A stretch of DNA of 64,000 bases from Brucella pseudintermedia. Lineage in GTDB: Bacteria > Pseudomonadota > Alphaproteobacteria > Rhizobiales > Rhizobiaceae. The notes below the pieces were generated by a model. That model had not been told where the DNA came from, did no database searches, and saw only the letters and a program-made list of their open reading frames with translations. A program made the position numbers and the translations under genes. The stretch covers positions 62,001 to 126,000 of the forward strand of contig NZ_WBWE01000011.1 of NCBI RefSeq assembly GCF_008932435.1. The letters are read 5' to 3'. Within the stretch, counting starts at the first letter, position 1. Each line of letters opens with the position of its first letter. Positions 26,690 through 35,159 of this stretch are shown here, piece after piece.

Positions 26690-27648
26690 TGGAAGGCGCG
26701 CAGCTCGCCGCGTGCCGCCGTAGTTATAAGAGATTGCGCGTCATGCAGAACGTCGTCCCATAGCCCGGCCTCTATCTCGCAGTAGTCGAGCAGAAAGCGC
26801 AGGATGCGCAGCTGATGGTCGATCACGAGCCAGCGCACGAACAGGGCCAGTTGCTTGCTTTCCGCCACGCCATACCCCGCGAGGAAGGCCCGCCACAGCG
26901 CGCCGGCATCGTCGTCCTGGCTGTTTTCCAACCACAGCGCTATCGCTGCCACATCGAGTAATTGAGGGCCACGGCCGCAATCATCGAAGTCGAAGAACGT
27001 CACGCGCTCGCCCTCGATGCGCATGTTCAGCGGCCCCATGTCGCCGTGACAGAATCCGACCGGGCCAATGACCTTATTCGCGCCCGGGGTTTCGAGCGTG
27101 CCGATTGCCTCCGCGATCGCGTGAGCCACTTGTGGGGAGCGGCCCGCGATCATCGCCAGCGTTTCCTTGGCGGCAAGCTCGCTCCCGATTTCCCGGTTCG
27201 GCGCGAGGCTGGCCAGCCCGCTTTGCCGGTGCAGATCCGCCAGCGCAGCCCCGGCGCAGCGGTAATCCGAGACGGTGGGAGTCAGTTCACGTCCAGCCGC
27301 TCGGGAGAACACCGCGATCATGCGGCGAGAGCCATCGGGCAGTTCTATTTCAGAGACGGTTCGGCCCCGTCGATCCGAGAGCGGCCGCGAGACTTCAAGG
27401 GCGGCGGTGCCTTCAACCGCACGCAGCACCGCCAATTCCGCCGCCACGTCGGCCGGCGAGCGCCCGGAAGCTCGATATAGGCGGACGAAGGCCACGGCTT
27501 GCCCGCCGTCCTCAACTGCAAGGGTCCAGTTCACGCCCTTGATGGCGGTGGAGACGATGCCGACGAGGCCGTAATTCTCACTCAGGTAGGTGGCAATCGC
27601 CCTTTCGCCGCCCGCCCTTAAATCCTGATCCATCCCGTCGCCCGTCAT
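26683..27648 (-). CDS. Aminoglycoside phosphotransferase-family kinase
   Basis: 321 residues. Kinase-like fold with the catalytic segment FCHGDMGPLNMRI (His201, Asp203, Asn208) and the metal-binding FFDFDDCG (Asp220/Asp222). The N-lobe VAFVRLYRASGRSPADVAAEL and the central helices fit the APH/HipA-like or homoserine-kinase-type group. The substrate cannot be assigned; drug resistance is possible but unproven. ATGA overlap with the upstream 82-residue gene and closeness to HigBA suggest one transcription unit. Confidence 0.85.
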   Translation of the reverse strand: MTGDGMDQDLRAGGERAIATYLSENYGLVGIVSTAIKGVNWTLAVEDGGQAVAFVRLYRASGRSPADVAAELAVLRAVEGTAALEVSRPLSDRRGRTVSEIELPDGSRRMIAVFSRAAGRELTPTVSDYRCAGAALADLHRQSGLASLAPNREIGSELAAKETLAMIAGRSPQVAHAIAEAIGTLETPGANKVIGPVGFCHGDMGPLNMRIEGERVTFFDFDDCGRGPQLLDVAAIALWLENSQDDDAGALWRAFLAGYGVAESKQLALFVRWLVIDHQLRILRFLLDYCEIEAGLWDDVLHDAQSLITTAARGELRAFQH

Positions 27649-27893
27649 TCCTCGATAACGTCCACTCCCCCGCCTGGGCGGGAGCGCACCAAGCGACCGG
27701 AATCGTCATATCCCACTGCGCCCGGCTCGCTTCCCAGACGAGCCATCGCGCTGACTTCATCCGGGCTTGGGTTGGCCATCACGTCATCAAGCAGGCTGTA
27801 GTAGGACCGCCGTTCCTCGCCCGTCAGCGTGGGCGGGTCGCGCTGACCGGCTATTGCGGACCTTACCCGGTCCAGAGTGTCGCCGGCTTCCAT
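27645..27893 (-). CDS. Small acidic protein between higA and the kinase gene
   Basis: 82 residues from the ATG at 27893, starting 1 bp after the HigA stop and overlapping the kinase start. Sequence: EAGDTLDRVRSAIAGQRDPP, LTGEERRSYYSLLDDVMANP, then GAVGYDDSGRLVRSRPGGG. No family recognised. Tight packing suggests co-translation with HigA and the kinase. It could be a third component of the toxin-antitoxin locus, but that is inference only. Confidence 0.6.
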   Translation of the reverse strand: MEAGDTLDRVRSAIAGQRDPPTLTGEERRSYYSLLDDVMANPSPDEVSAMARLGSEPGAVGYDDSGRLVRSRPGGGVDVIEE

Positions 27894-27894
27894 T

Positions 27895-28173
27895 TCAGGC
27901 CGCCGCGTTTTGGAGCGGCCGCACCGGCGGTTGCTCATGCTGCATGGCCACCCACAGGTCATAGTTGGCCTGCAGGTTGATCCAGAAGCGCGCCGTGCTG
28001 ACGCCGGCCTTCTCCAAGCGCAGCGCCAGGTCCGGGCTGATACCGGCCTTGCCATTGAGCACCCGCGACAGGGCCAGCCGCTCGGCGGCCTCGGTCACGG
28101 AGAATTCCAACGGCTCAAATACCGTTTCCTTGAGGATTTCGCCCGGAGAAGATGGGTATGGATCATGGTTCGT
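27895..28173 (-). CDS. higA: HigA-family antitoxin without a canonical start codon
   Basis: XRE/HigA antitoxin: [40 protein letters not shown], then [14 protein letters not shown]. The family normally begins a few residues before the [10 protein letters not shown] motif. Here that position is an ACG (28173), with GAGGA directly upstream; the nearest usable codon in frame is an internal TTG at 28110, which would lose about 20 residues. The HTH is intact. Probably a mutated start codon (ATG to ACG) or very weak initiation. Confidence 0.75.
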   Translation of the reverse strand, partial: TNHDPYPSSPGEILKETVFEPLEFSVTEAAERLALSRVLNGKAGISPDLALRLEKAGVSTARFWINLQANYDLWVAMQHEQPPVRPLQNAAA

Positions 28174-28183
28174 GTCCTCAGCG

Positions 28184-28444
28184 TTAGTCCTGATAATCGA
28201 CCAGTTCGACGCCGGCCCCGTCAGAACGGAAGGTGATGCGCCAATTGCCGTTCACCCGCACCGACCAATGCCCTTTCAGGGGATCCAGCCGCAAGCCCGG
28301 TTGGTTCAGGTCCTGCGGTTCCTTGGCCACGTCGAGCATGGCCAGGATCATCCCGAGTTTTCGGGCATGAGCCGGTTGGGTGCCTTTCGTTGAACCGGCG
28401 CGGTAAAAGGTTTCGAGGCCCTTGTGCCGAAAGCTGACGATTAT
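28184..28444 (-). pseudogene. higB: HigB-family toxin with start codon changed to ATA
   Basis: 86-codon RelE/HigB frame: [51 protein letters not shown] and the usual end LVDYQD. All core residues of the mRNA-interferase fold appear present. The codon where the conserved M-I-V-S-F start should be is ATA (28444), and a stop lies in frame just upstream, with no ATG, GTG or TTG between. Likely silenced by the start mutation. It precedes HigA as in intact higBA loci. Confidence 0.75.
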
Positions 28445-28579
28445 AGTTTTCTGTATCGCGTATCGCTACAAGATGCAAAAAGGGGCGGCACCTGTCCGCC
28501 CTGCAGATTGCGGTGCCGACATCGATCACCGCCTATCTGACGGAGACAGGTTTGATCGCCGTTCTTGGCGGCGTCGTCT

Positions 28580-28763
28580 CATGTATTTCTCCGAACCGCT
28601 CGTTGCGCCATACGTCGCGGATGGGCGGCTGCGCCTGGTATTACCGGACTGGGTGTCTAAGGGCGACGGCTTCCACATCTACTGTTCGAGCCGTCGACAA
28701 GTTCTGACAGGGCTGCGTCTTTTGATCGATTTGATACGAGAGTTGCGTCCGATGGGGCTTTGA
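28580..28763 (+). pseudogene. C-terminal fragment of a LysR regulator
   Basis: Plus-strand frame reads EPLVAPYVADGRLRLVLPDW, then GDGFHIYCSSRRQVLTGLRL and LLIDLIRELRPMGL before the stop. This is the last ~60 residues of a LysR effector domain, similar to the end of the LysR protein at 59286-60197. The DNA-binding domain is absent. The 276 bp that follow, up to the CopG gene, hold no gene I can see. Confidence 0.75.
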
Positions 28764-29039
28764 GCGCAGAGCCGAAGTCAAGTGGATCCAGGGCCATTTT
28801 CCGGCATGATCGAAGCGAGATCGGGCGACTGGTTTGATTTTGATTGCAATCACTTAATCGACGGGGCGATCTCGCAATCACGACGGGCAGCTTTCAACGG
28901 GAGGCATCAACCAATAAACGAACGGCGGGGATGCGGTCGGAAGCGGATAGCATCCAAACCGATTAGCTTCTGGCTCAACGTACTCAATAGTGGGCGGTGT
29001 TCACATGCCCGCTGGTTAAAGTGATGCTCGATCAGCCGC

Positions 29040-29468
29040 TTACGGGTCTGAACCTGTCACATCTTCGGAAATCTCCTGACGGAGCTTCGGCCCTTGCGCA
29101 AGACGCCGCCCGAGGGCGGTGATGAACGCTTCGTATCGCCCGCTGGCCTTGGCTCGAGCAGCCTGCGCGGCAGGCTCCGGCAATGCCGGCGTCGTGGTGA
29201 TCCAGAAGCGGATGAACACCGCAAGAGTCTCGACGGCGATGCCAATGTCTCGTTCCAGGCGCGTCATGCGGCGGTCGATCTGGTCGAGGCGTTTGGCCAC
29301 GATCGCCTCGCGCCGCTCGGCATCGTCCGGCGAGAGGAACGACGCGATGGCGGCCTCCGCGATCATGGACTGCGACTGGTCGCGTCGGGCAGCGAAATCC
29401 GCCAGCGTCTTCTCGACGTCAGGGTCCAGATAGATCGTGGTCTTTATCTTCTTTCGGCGAGTGGTCAT
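29040..29468 (-). CDS. CopG-type ribbon-helix-helix protein upstream of traG
   Basis: 142 residues. The N-terminal RHH motif is KIKTTIYLDPDVEKTLADFA, followed by a helical region (DQIDRRMTRLERDIGIAVET) and one hydrophobic segment (LAVFIRFWITT). In related ICEs this gene lies between traG and trbB, transcribed with them; here 5.5 kb of cargo separates it from trbB. Its stop marks the edge of that cargo. Probable transcriptional regulator or relaxosome accessory protein. Confidence 0.88.
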   Translation of the reverse strand: MTTRRKKIKTTIYLDPDVEKTLADFAARRDQSQSMIAEAAIASFLSPDDAERREAIVAKRLDQIDRRMTRLERDIGIAVETLAVFIRFWITTTPALPEPAAQAARAKASGRYEAFITALGRRLAQGPKLRQEISEDVTGSDP

Positions 29469-29473
29469 GGCGC

Positions 29474-31459
29474 CTACAGCTCCATGCCGTCATTCGGATC
29501 GAGTGCGACCTGCCGTGCGACACCCTGCATCTGGCGGATCATGCGCCGATTGCGAATGGCGCCCTCATCGATATCGTCCGGCGGCTCGATCTCGAATTCA
29601 TTCTCGATCGGCGCCTTCTTCTCCACCGGCTTCGCCCGGCTGAGTTCGGGTTGCAGCCGCCGTTCGGACTCGGTCGGGTCTTCGTCGTCGGAGCGGCCTG
29701 CCGGCGGCGCATCGAGCGCTTCCGGACGCGCCGGGATCGGCAGGCTGCTCCAGTCGTCCGGGCGAACCTGATCCGGGCGTTTCAGGTCGGGCGGCGACAG
29801 CAGGCGTTCACGGAAGCGGGCATCCTCATAGTAGCGTGCCTTCTTTGCCCGGATCGGCGGAATGCCGGCGACCATGACGATCTCGTCGGTCGGCGGGAGC
29901 TGCATGATCTCGCCCGGCGTGAGCAACTGGCGTGCGGTTTCCGAGCGCGACACCATCAGGTGGCCGAGCCAGGGCGACAACCGGTGCCCGGCATAGTTCT
30001 TCATGGCTTTCATTTCGGTCGCGGTGCCAAGCGCATCGCTCACCCTCTTCGCAGTCCGCTCGTCGTTCGTCGCGAAACTCACGCGAACGTGGCAATTGTC
30101 GAGGATCGAATTATTCGGCCCATAGGCTTTCTCGATCTGGTTCAGCGATTGCGCGATCAGGAAGCTCTTGAGCCCGTATCCGGCCATGAAGGCCAGCGCG
30201 CTCTCGAAGAAGTCGAGGCGGCCGAGCGCCGGAAACTCGTCCAGCATCAACAGCAGGCGATGCCGGCCGCCGCCCGATTGCAGATCCTCGGTCAGGCGCC
30301 GACCGATCTGGTTCAGCAGGAGACGGATCAGCGGCTTCGTGCGATTGATGTCACTGGGCGGCACCACGAGATAGAGTGTGGTCGGGCGCTCACCGCCTAC
30401 AATATCACTGATCCGCCAGTCGCAGCGCCGCGTCACCTCGGCGATCACAGGATCACGGTAGAGGCCGAGGAACGACATGGCGGTGGAGAGCACGCCCGAG
30501 CGCTCGTTGTCAGATTTGTTGAGCAGTTCGCGCGCAGCACTGGCGACGACAGGATGCGGTCCGGCCTCACCCAGATGCGCGGTCTTCATCATGGCGCGTA
30601 ACGTCGACTCCACCGGGCGCTTCGGGTCGGAAAGGAAGTTGGCGACGCCGGCAAGGGTCTTTTCCGGCTCGGCATAGAGGACGTGCAGGATCGCGCCGAC
30701 GAGAAGTGAGTGGCTGGTCTTTTCCCAATGATTCCTTTTGTCCAGGCTCCCCTCGGGATCGACGAGTATATCGGCGATGTTCTGGACATCGCGAACTTCC
30801 CATTCTCCGCGGCGGACCTCGATCAGCGGATTGTAGGCCGAGGATTTCGGATTGGTCGGATCGAACAGCAGCACGCGGCCATGGTGTGATCGGAAGCCGG
30901 AGGTGAGCTGCCAGTTCTCGCCCTTGATATCATGCACGATGGCCGAGCCCGGCCAGGTCAGAAGCGAAGGCACGACCAACCCGACACCCTTGCCCGAGCG
31001 TGTCGGTGCAAAGCACAGCACATGCTCCGGTCCGTCATGGCGGAGATACTCATGTTCATATCGACCGAGCACCACGCCGTCGGGGTCAAGCAGTCCGGCG
31101 GCCTTGACCTCGGCCTTCTCGGCCCAGCGGGCCGAGCCATAGGTCGCGACGTGCTTGGCCTCGCGCGCTCGCCAGACGGACATGCCGATGGCGACCGCAA
31201 TAGCGATGAAGCCGCCCGACGCGGCGATCATCCCACCCGTCTGGAAAATCGCTGGCGCATAGGCGTCGTAGGAGAACCACCACCAAAGGATCGCGGGGGG
31301 ATGATAGACGGGCCATCCGGCCAGCACGAACCAGGGCGGACCGAGCTGCGCCTGAAACCCGAGGCTCCACGCGACATACTGGGTCGCGCCCCAGGTGGTG
31401 GAGAGGACAATGAGGAAGACCACGATGATCTGCCCCCAAAGGATTTTCGTCGCGGACAT
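29474..31459 (-). CDS. traG: TraG/VirD4-type coupling protein
   Basis: 661 residues. N-terminal transmembrane helices (about 8-30 and 75-95), Walker A APTRSGKGVG (about 150-160), the VHDIKGENW segment and Walker B LLLMLDEFPALGRLDFFE. Delivers the relaxase-DNA complex to the Trb channel. The acidic C-terminal tail is typical of TraG. It starts 26 bp after the relaxase stop, in the same operon. Confidence 0.96.
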   Translation of the reverse strand: MSATKILWGQIIVVFLIVLSTTWGATQYVAWSLGFQAQLGPPWFVLAGWPVYHPPAILWWWFSYDAYAPAIFQTGGMIAASGGFIAIAVAIGMSVWRAREAKHVATYGSARWAEKAEVKAAGLLDPDGVVLGRYEHEYLRHDGPEHVLCFAPTRSGKGVGLVVPSLLTWPGSAIVHDIKGENWQLTSGFRSHHGRVLLFDPTNPKSSAYNPLIEVRRGEWEVRDVQNIADILVDPEGSLDKRNHWEKTSHSLLVGAILHVLYAEPEKTLAGVANFLSDPKRPVESTLRAMMKTAHLGEAGPHPVVASAARELLNKSDNERSGVLSTAMSFLGLYRDPVIAEVTRRCDWRISDIVGGERPTTLYLVVPPSDINRTKPLIRLLLNQIGRRLTEDLQSGGGRHRLLLMLDEFPALGRLDFFESALAFMAGYGLKSFLIAQSLNQIEKAYGPNNSILDNCHVRVSFATNDERTAKRVSDALGTATEMKAMKNYAGHRLSPWLGHLMVSRSETARQLLTPGEIMQLPPTDEIVMVAGIPPIRAKKARYYEDARFRERLLSPPDLKRPDQVRPDDWSSLPIPARPEALDAPPAGRSDDEDPTESERRLQPELSRAKPVEKKAPIENEFEIEPPDDIDEGAIRNRRMIRQMQGVARQVALDPNDGMEL

Positions 31460-31484
31460 GGCGATGTTCCTTTTCTAGTCAAGT

Positions 31485-33224
31485 TTAGAGGCCGAGCCCG
31501 CGCTTGCGCCCGAAGTCCCAATCGACACCGCCGTCGTCGCGCGCGACGCCGGAGACGTGACGGCCGATCTGCTTTTCGAGAGAGGGCGACCAAGGGACGA
31601 GCTGGAAGCCGAGGCCGTCGTCGATCATGGCGAAGCGGCCGGAGGCGAGCGTGAAGCGCTGGCGATAGGAGCCGGCGACATATTCTCCGCCGCCAGCATG
31701 GTTGAATGGAAGGCCGGTCTCAACGGCGAGCTTTTGGCCGAGTGTATCGACCTCGCGCTGGCGCAGCGTGTTGATCAACCGCCGTGCGAAGACGACGCGC
31801 CCGCCCTGCCGCTCCGCGAGACCTTCTCCGATCAGGTGCTCGGTCCGTTGCTCCAGCGCCTGCTGCACCTCGGCGCCGAAGCCGCCCTCCGACAGAGCGA
31901 TAGGCTCGCGAGCGACCGCCTGCCGATCGAGCCAGGTCGCGCCCGTTGCGTTGACCTGCGCATGGATGTCGAGATCGGAACGGACTGCGAGTGCGACGCG
32001 GCGCTGGCCTTGCGCATCTTCATAGGCGCGCAGCTCGACGATCGATCCGGACGGGCTGTCGCCGGCAGCGTCGAGATGCGGCAGCTTTATGTGATGGGTG
32101 CGGCCGTCCACGCCGTCGACCACGGCATAGGCCGTCCCCTTCAGCTCGTCATCGAGACCACGTTCGAGCAGGCGGCCGACAACGGGCACGTCGAGGCTTT
32201 CGCCGGCCAGGACATAACTCGCCGAGCCGCGCTCGATGCCGCGTTCGGTGAGCGCGCGGTGCATGCGCTTGATGATGTCGCCCCGCTCGCCAAGCTCGCG
32301 CAGGACGCTCTCCGCCTCGGGCTTGATGAACCACTGCGAATGACCGACCTGCCCGGCGACGCCGAGAATCTCCAAGGTCCGCAGACGGCCGACCTTGAAA
32401 GCATGGAATTCGTCCGGCTGGCGGTCGGCGTGTGGAGCGAGATCGATGATGCCGGACTTGCCGGCGTCACGGACGAGCTGGCGATCGAGCTGCGTCCAGC
32501 GCTCCGTCTCGATCTGGCTTTCGAGGGAACGGCGGATATCGAGATCGGTGCGCGGCCCCAACTCCTGCGTGATGAAATCGCGCGCCCGGTCGCGCATGCC
32601 TTCCTTGATGTAGTCGCGCGAGATCACGAGATCCTGACCGTCATCGCGCATGCCACGCACGATCAGGTGGACATGGGGATGCTCGGTGTTCCAGTGGTCG
32701 ACGGCCACCCAGTCGAGCTTCGTGCCGAGATCCTTTTCCATCTGGCCGACGAGATCGCGGGTGAAGGATCTGAGGTCCGCCATGTCGGGCGCGTCGTCGG
32801 GCGAAACGATGAAGCGGAAGTGATGCCGGTCATCGCCACAGCGCTCGGCGAAGGCGCGCGCATCCGCATTGTCCGTTTCCGGCCCAAACAGCCGTGCCTT
32901 CTCGCCGTCACGGGTCACGCCGTCACGGCGCAGATAGTCGAGATGCGTTCCGAGCGGTGCGGATCGTGGGGAGTGGCGAACCACGCGCGCCTTGACGACG
33001 GCGCCACGCGTGCGCGACGTGATGAGGCGATTGGCCTGGATGCTGGCGCGCTGGCCGCGCCCGAAGCGCGAACGGTTGCCGGAGGTGACGCGGCCGGATC
33101 GCGAGACGCCGCCGCCTGCCTTCTTCGCTGCGGCAAGCGCCTGCGCGACGAAAGGCCGGGCCTGCTGCGCGCGGGTCGATCTGATGCGGCCCGGACGGAT
33201 GCGAAACTCGTGGTCATCGGACAT
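31485..33224 (-). CDS. rlxS: RlxS/VirD2-type relaxase with DUF3363 C-terminus
   Basis: 579 residues from the ATG at 33224. The relaxase core has HFRFIVSPDDA and the histidine triad HWNTEHPHVHLIVRG (HxH at about 182-186). A tyrosine in LDYLRRDG (about 96) is the candidate nucleophile. The C-terminal half, with ASYVLAGESLDVPVV and an RFAMIDDGLGFQLVPW end, matches DUF3363-containing relaxases. It nicks oriT and pilots the transferred strand. Repeats at 33236-33366 just upstream are an oriT candidate. Confidence 0.93.
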   Translation of the reverse strand: MSDDHEFRIRPGRIRSTRAQQARPFVAQALAAAKKAGGGVSRSGRVTSGNRSRFGRGQRASIQANRLITSRTRGAVVKARVVRHSPRSAPLGTHLDYLRRDGVTRDGEKARLFGPETDNADARAFAERCGDDRHHFRFIVSPDDAPDMADLRSFTRDLVGQMEKDLGTKLDWVAVDHWNTEHPHVHLIVRGMRDDGQDLVISRDYIKEGMRDRARDFITQELGPRTDLDIRRSLESQIETERWTQLDRQLVRDAGKSGIIDLAPHADRQPDEFHAFKVGRLRTLEILGVAGQVGHSQWFIKPEAESVLRELGERGDIIKRMHRALTERGIERGSASYVLAGESLDVPVVGRLLERGLDDELKGTAYAVVDGVDGRTHHIKLPHLDAAGDSPSGSIVELRAYEDAQGQRRVALAVRSDLDIHAQVNATGATWLDRQAVAREPIALSEGGFGAEVQQALEQRTEHLIGEGLAERQGGRVVFARRLINTLRQREVDTLGQKLAVETGLPFNHAGGGEYVAGSYRQRFTLASGRFAMIDDGLGFQLVPWSPSLEKQIGRHVSGVARDDGGVDWDFGRKRGLGL

Positions 33225-33235
33225 GACGCGGCCCC

Positions 33236-33366
33236 GCACGGTGCAAAACAAGAAAGGAAATCAGGAAGATGGGCGCGGAGCGCACGGTGCGCGCCAGCGC
33301 TGCACGGTGCGGAACGCGCCGAAAACATGAACAAAAACAACCGCCCGACCGAAGCGCACCGTGCGC
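33236..33366. repeat. Four GCACGGTGC repeats upstream of the relaxase, candidate oriT or operator
   Basis: GCACGGTGC occurs at 33236-33244, 33282-33290 and 33302-33310, and as its complement at 33356-33364. Two copies extend to 13-bp near-palindromes (33280-33292 and 33354-33366). The region between the relaxase and the transglycosylase gene has no other function. Relaxase-proximal repeats are typical of oriT or of the binding site of an accessory protein. Confidence 0.55.
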
Positions 33367-33467
33367 CCTTTTATCCTGCCATCGTCCGGTTGTTGCGCCT
33401 GCCGCCACCCCCGGCGCTCTCCACGACACGCCAGCGCACGATAGGATGCGAAATGTCGCCGGGCCGC

Positions 33468-34232
33468 TCATCGCCGGTTCCCAGCGGCATTCCGAGCGAC
33501 GAACAGCCCGTCCGGCTGCGTGGTCACAAGCATCTGCGGTGTCGCCGTGACGGGAGAACGGGCGTCGTCCGGCAAGCGATCTGGAGATGCGGGATCGGCG
33601 CTGGCAGCGCCGCCACCGCGCCCGACGAAGATCGCCGCCTCGCGCCAGTCGAGCGGCCGGGCGACCGCCGAACCGTTCTTCAAAGGGCGCTCGCCGCGCA
33701 GCGTGGGCGCGAGCGAAGCGACGTAAGCCCGCGTCTCGGCGGGCAGCGGGCGGCCCTTCGAACGGTGCTCGTCATAGCGCGCGGGACCGGCATTGTAGGC
33801 CGTGAGCATAGCGGCGATGTCGCCATAGCGATCCCACATCTCGCGTAGATACGCAGTACCGGCGAGGATGTTGTTGCGCGGGTCATAAGGATTGCGGCCG
33901 AGGCTGTAGCGGACGCGAAGCTCGGCCCAGGTGTCCGGCATGACCTGCATCAAACCCATCGCGCCCGCTGAGGAGACGGCGCGCACGTCGCCCGCACTTT
34001 CGGCGCGCATGACGGCGACGATCCATGCAGGCGGGATGCCGAAGCGTCGCGATGCTTCAGCGATATGAGCTGCATGTGGATGCGCGGCGACGGCGCTCGC
34101 CGGGGACGCGATTTGCGCCAGAACCGTCGGCGTTGTGGCTGTGGCGAAGATCAGGCCGGAAAGGAGAAGGAGCGCTGAGCGCCGGACGGCGGAAGAGCGT
34201 CCGGCGCGGGCGCGGATTCGGGCCGCCGCCAT
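33468..34232 (-). CDS. Conjugation-associated lytic transglycosylase
   Basis: 254 residues. Signal peptide (about 18-40), then an SLT/GEWL domain: ASRRFGIPPAWIVAVMRAES with catalytic Glu, SSAGAMGLMQVMPDTW, NILAGTAYLREMWDRYGD and MLTAYNAGPARYDEH. VirB1-like role: local peptidoglycan opening for the mating channel. Sits directly after the DUF736 gene in the transfer operon. Confidence 0.93.
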   Translation of the reverse strand: MAAARIRARAGRSSAVRRSALLLLSGLIFATATTPTVLAQIASPASAVAAHPHAAHIAEASRRFGIPPAWIVAVMRAESAGDVRAVSSAGAMGLMQVMPDTWAELRVRYSLGRNPYDPRNNILAGTAYLREMWDRYGDIAAMLTAYNAGPARYDEHRSKGRPLPAETRAYVASLAPTLRGERPLKNGSAVARPLDWREAAIFVGRGGGAASADPASPDRLPDDARSPVTATPQMLVTTQPDGLFVARNAAGNRR

Positions 34233-34568
34233 TCAGTCCTCCTGCCGTTTCTTGGAGGGCTGGACGGTGTTCAGCACCCAGGCGGAACCGTCGTCGCCGG
34301 CGCGGAAGAGATTTGCGCGAAACGTGCCGCCGAGAAGCGGGCTGTAGAGGATGATCGAGACGAACTCGCCGGCGCGCTCGCCGACATGCACCCAGCCCGC
34401 GCCGATGTCGAGGCCGTCTTCGTCACCGAGCAGGACGCGGTACTTCGGCGCGTTCTCGGTGTCAGAGGGTTCGGCGGTGACGAGGGTCATTTCCTCGTCG
34501 ATGCCGAGCGTCCTGAGCCGCCCTTCGAAGCCGAATTCCGTGCGGGTGAAATGTCCAATCTGGGCTAT
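34233..34568 (-). CDS. DUF736 protein with apparent ATA start
   Basis: 111 residues if initiation is at ATA (34568), 85 if at the internal ATG (34490). The family start is M-A-x-I-G-x-F, and here A-Q-I-G-H-F-T-R-T-E-F-G-F-E-G-R follows the ATA directly, with GGAG nine bases upstream. The rest shows the family's TLVTAEPSDTENAPKYRV, GAGWVHVGE and FRANLFRAGDDGSAWVL. DUF736 proteins are common in plasmids and ICEs of alphaproteobacteria; role unknown. Confidence 0.8.
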   Translation of the reverse strand: MAQIGHFTRTEFGFEGRLRTLGIDEEMTLVTAEPSDTENAPKYRVLLGDEDGLDIGAGWVHVGERAGEFVSIILYSPLLGGTFRANLFRAGDDGSAWVLNTVQPSKKRQED

Positions 34569-34613
34569 GGTGATGGTCTCCTGTGCTGCGGTGGAATTGC
34601 GAAGGATGCGCGC

Positions 34614-35159
34614 TCACCGCGTCGGCGCGCGCCAGACGAAGCGGCCGTCGCCGTCCTCGTCGGTGAAAAGCGGAGTGGCCCGCCCGATCACCGCCGCCGC
34701 GGGGAACGGGCCGAAGTAGCGGCCGTCGAGGCTGTCGGCGGCTTCGAGGTTCATGAGGAAAAGTTCGCCGCCGCCGATCACGCGGCAGCCCAGCCAGGCC
34801 GGCAGGTCGCGGCCACGGCTGTCGCGGTCGTGGACCTCGCCGAGCGGAATGTCGTCCACCGTGATGGCGCGGCCGTCGCGGCACACGCGCTGCCCCGGCA
34901 GACCGACGACGTGCTTGAGGATCGGCACGTCGCGGCCGACATAGCCGCGTTCGACCATGAAGGAGGCGAACGGCTCCGGCGGCATGACGGCGACGAGATC
35001 GGGCACTTCGATCCGCCCGGCCGGCGATACCGTGTAGAAGCCGATCGGAGCGCTCGCCGTCGCGTTCCAGATGAGTTTCAGCGGCATCGGCGCGGCGCTG
35101 GCGACGGCAATGCCGAGCACGGCGACGGATGTCGCCGCGAGATAGCCGAGCCGCGTCAT
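34614..35159 (-). CDS. traF: TraF-type S26 signal peptidase
   Basis: 181 residues from the ATG at 35159, which overlaps the DUF2840 stop. An N-terminal hydrophobic anchor, then catalytic Ser in ATASAPIGFY and catalytic Lys in ILKHVVGLPGQ; the C-terminal FGPFP box is typical of TraF. In RP4, TraF cleaves and cyclises the TrbC pilin; the trbC gene is at 22123-22533. Confidence 0.92.
   Translation of the reverse strand: MTRLGYLAATSVAVLGIAVASAAPMPLKLIWNATASAPIGFYTVSPAGRIEVPDLVAVMPPEPFASFMVERGYVGRDVPILKHVVGLPGQRVCRDGRAITVDDIPLGEVHDRDSRGRDLPAWLGCRVIGGGELFLMNLEAADSLDGRYFGPFPAAAVIGRATPLFTDEDGDGRFVWRAPTR

Noticed and set aside
31557-33848. 763-codon plus-strand frame opposite the relaxase
   Set aside because: Antisense of the relaxase and transglycosylase genes, which both have catalytic motifs.
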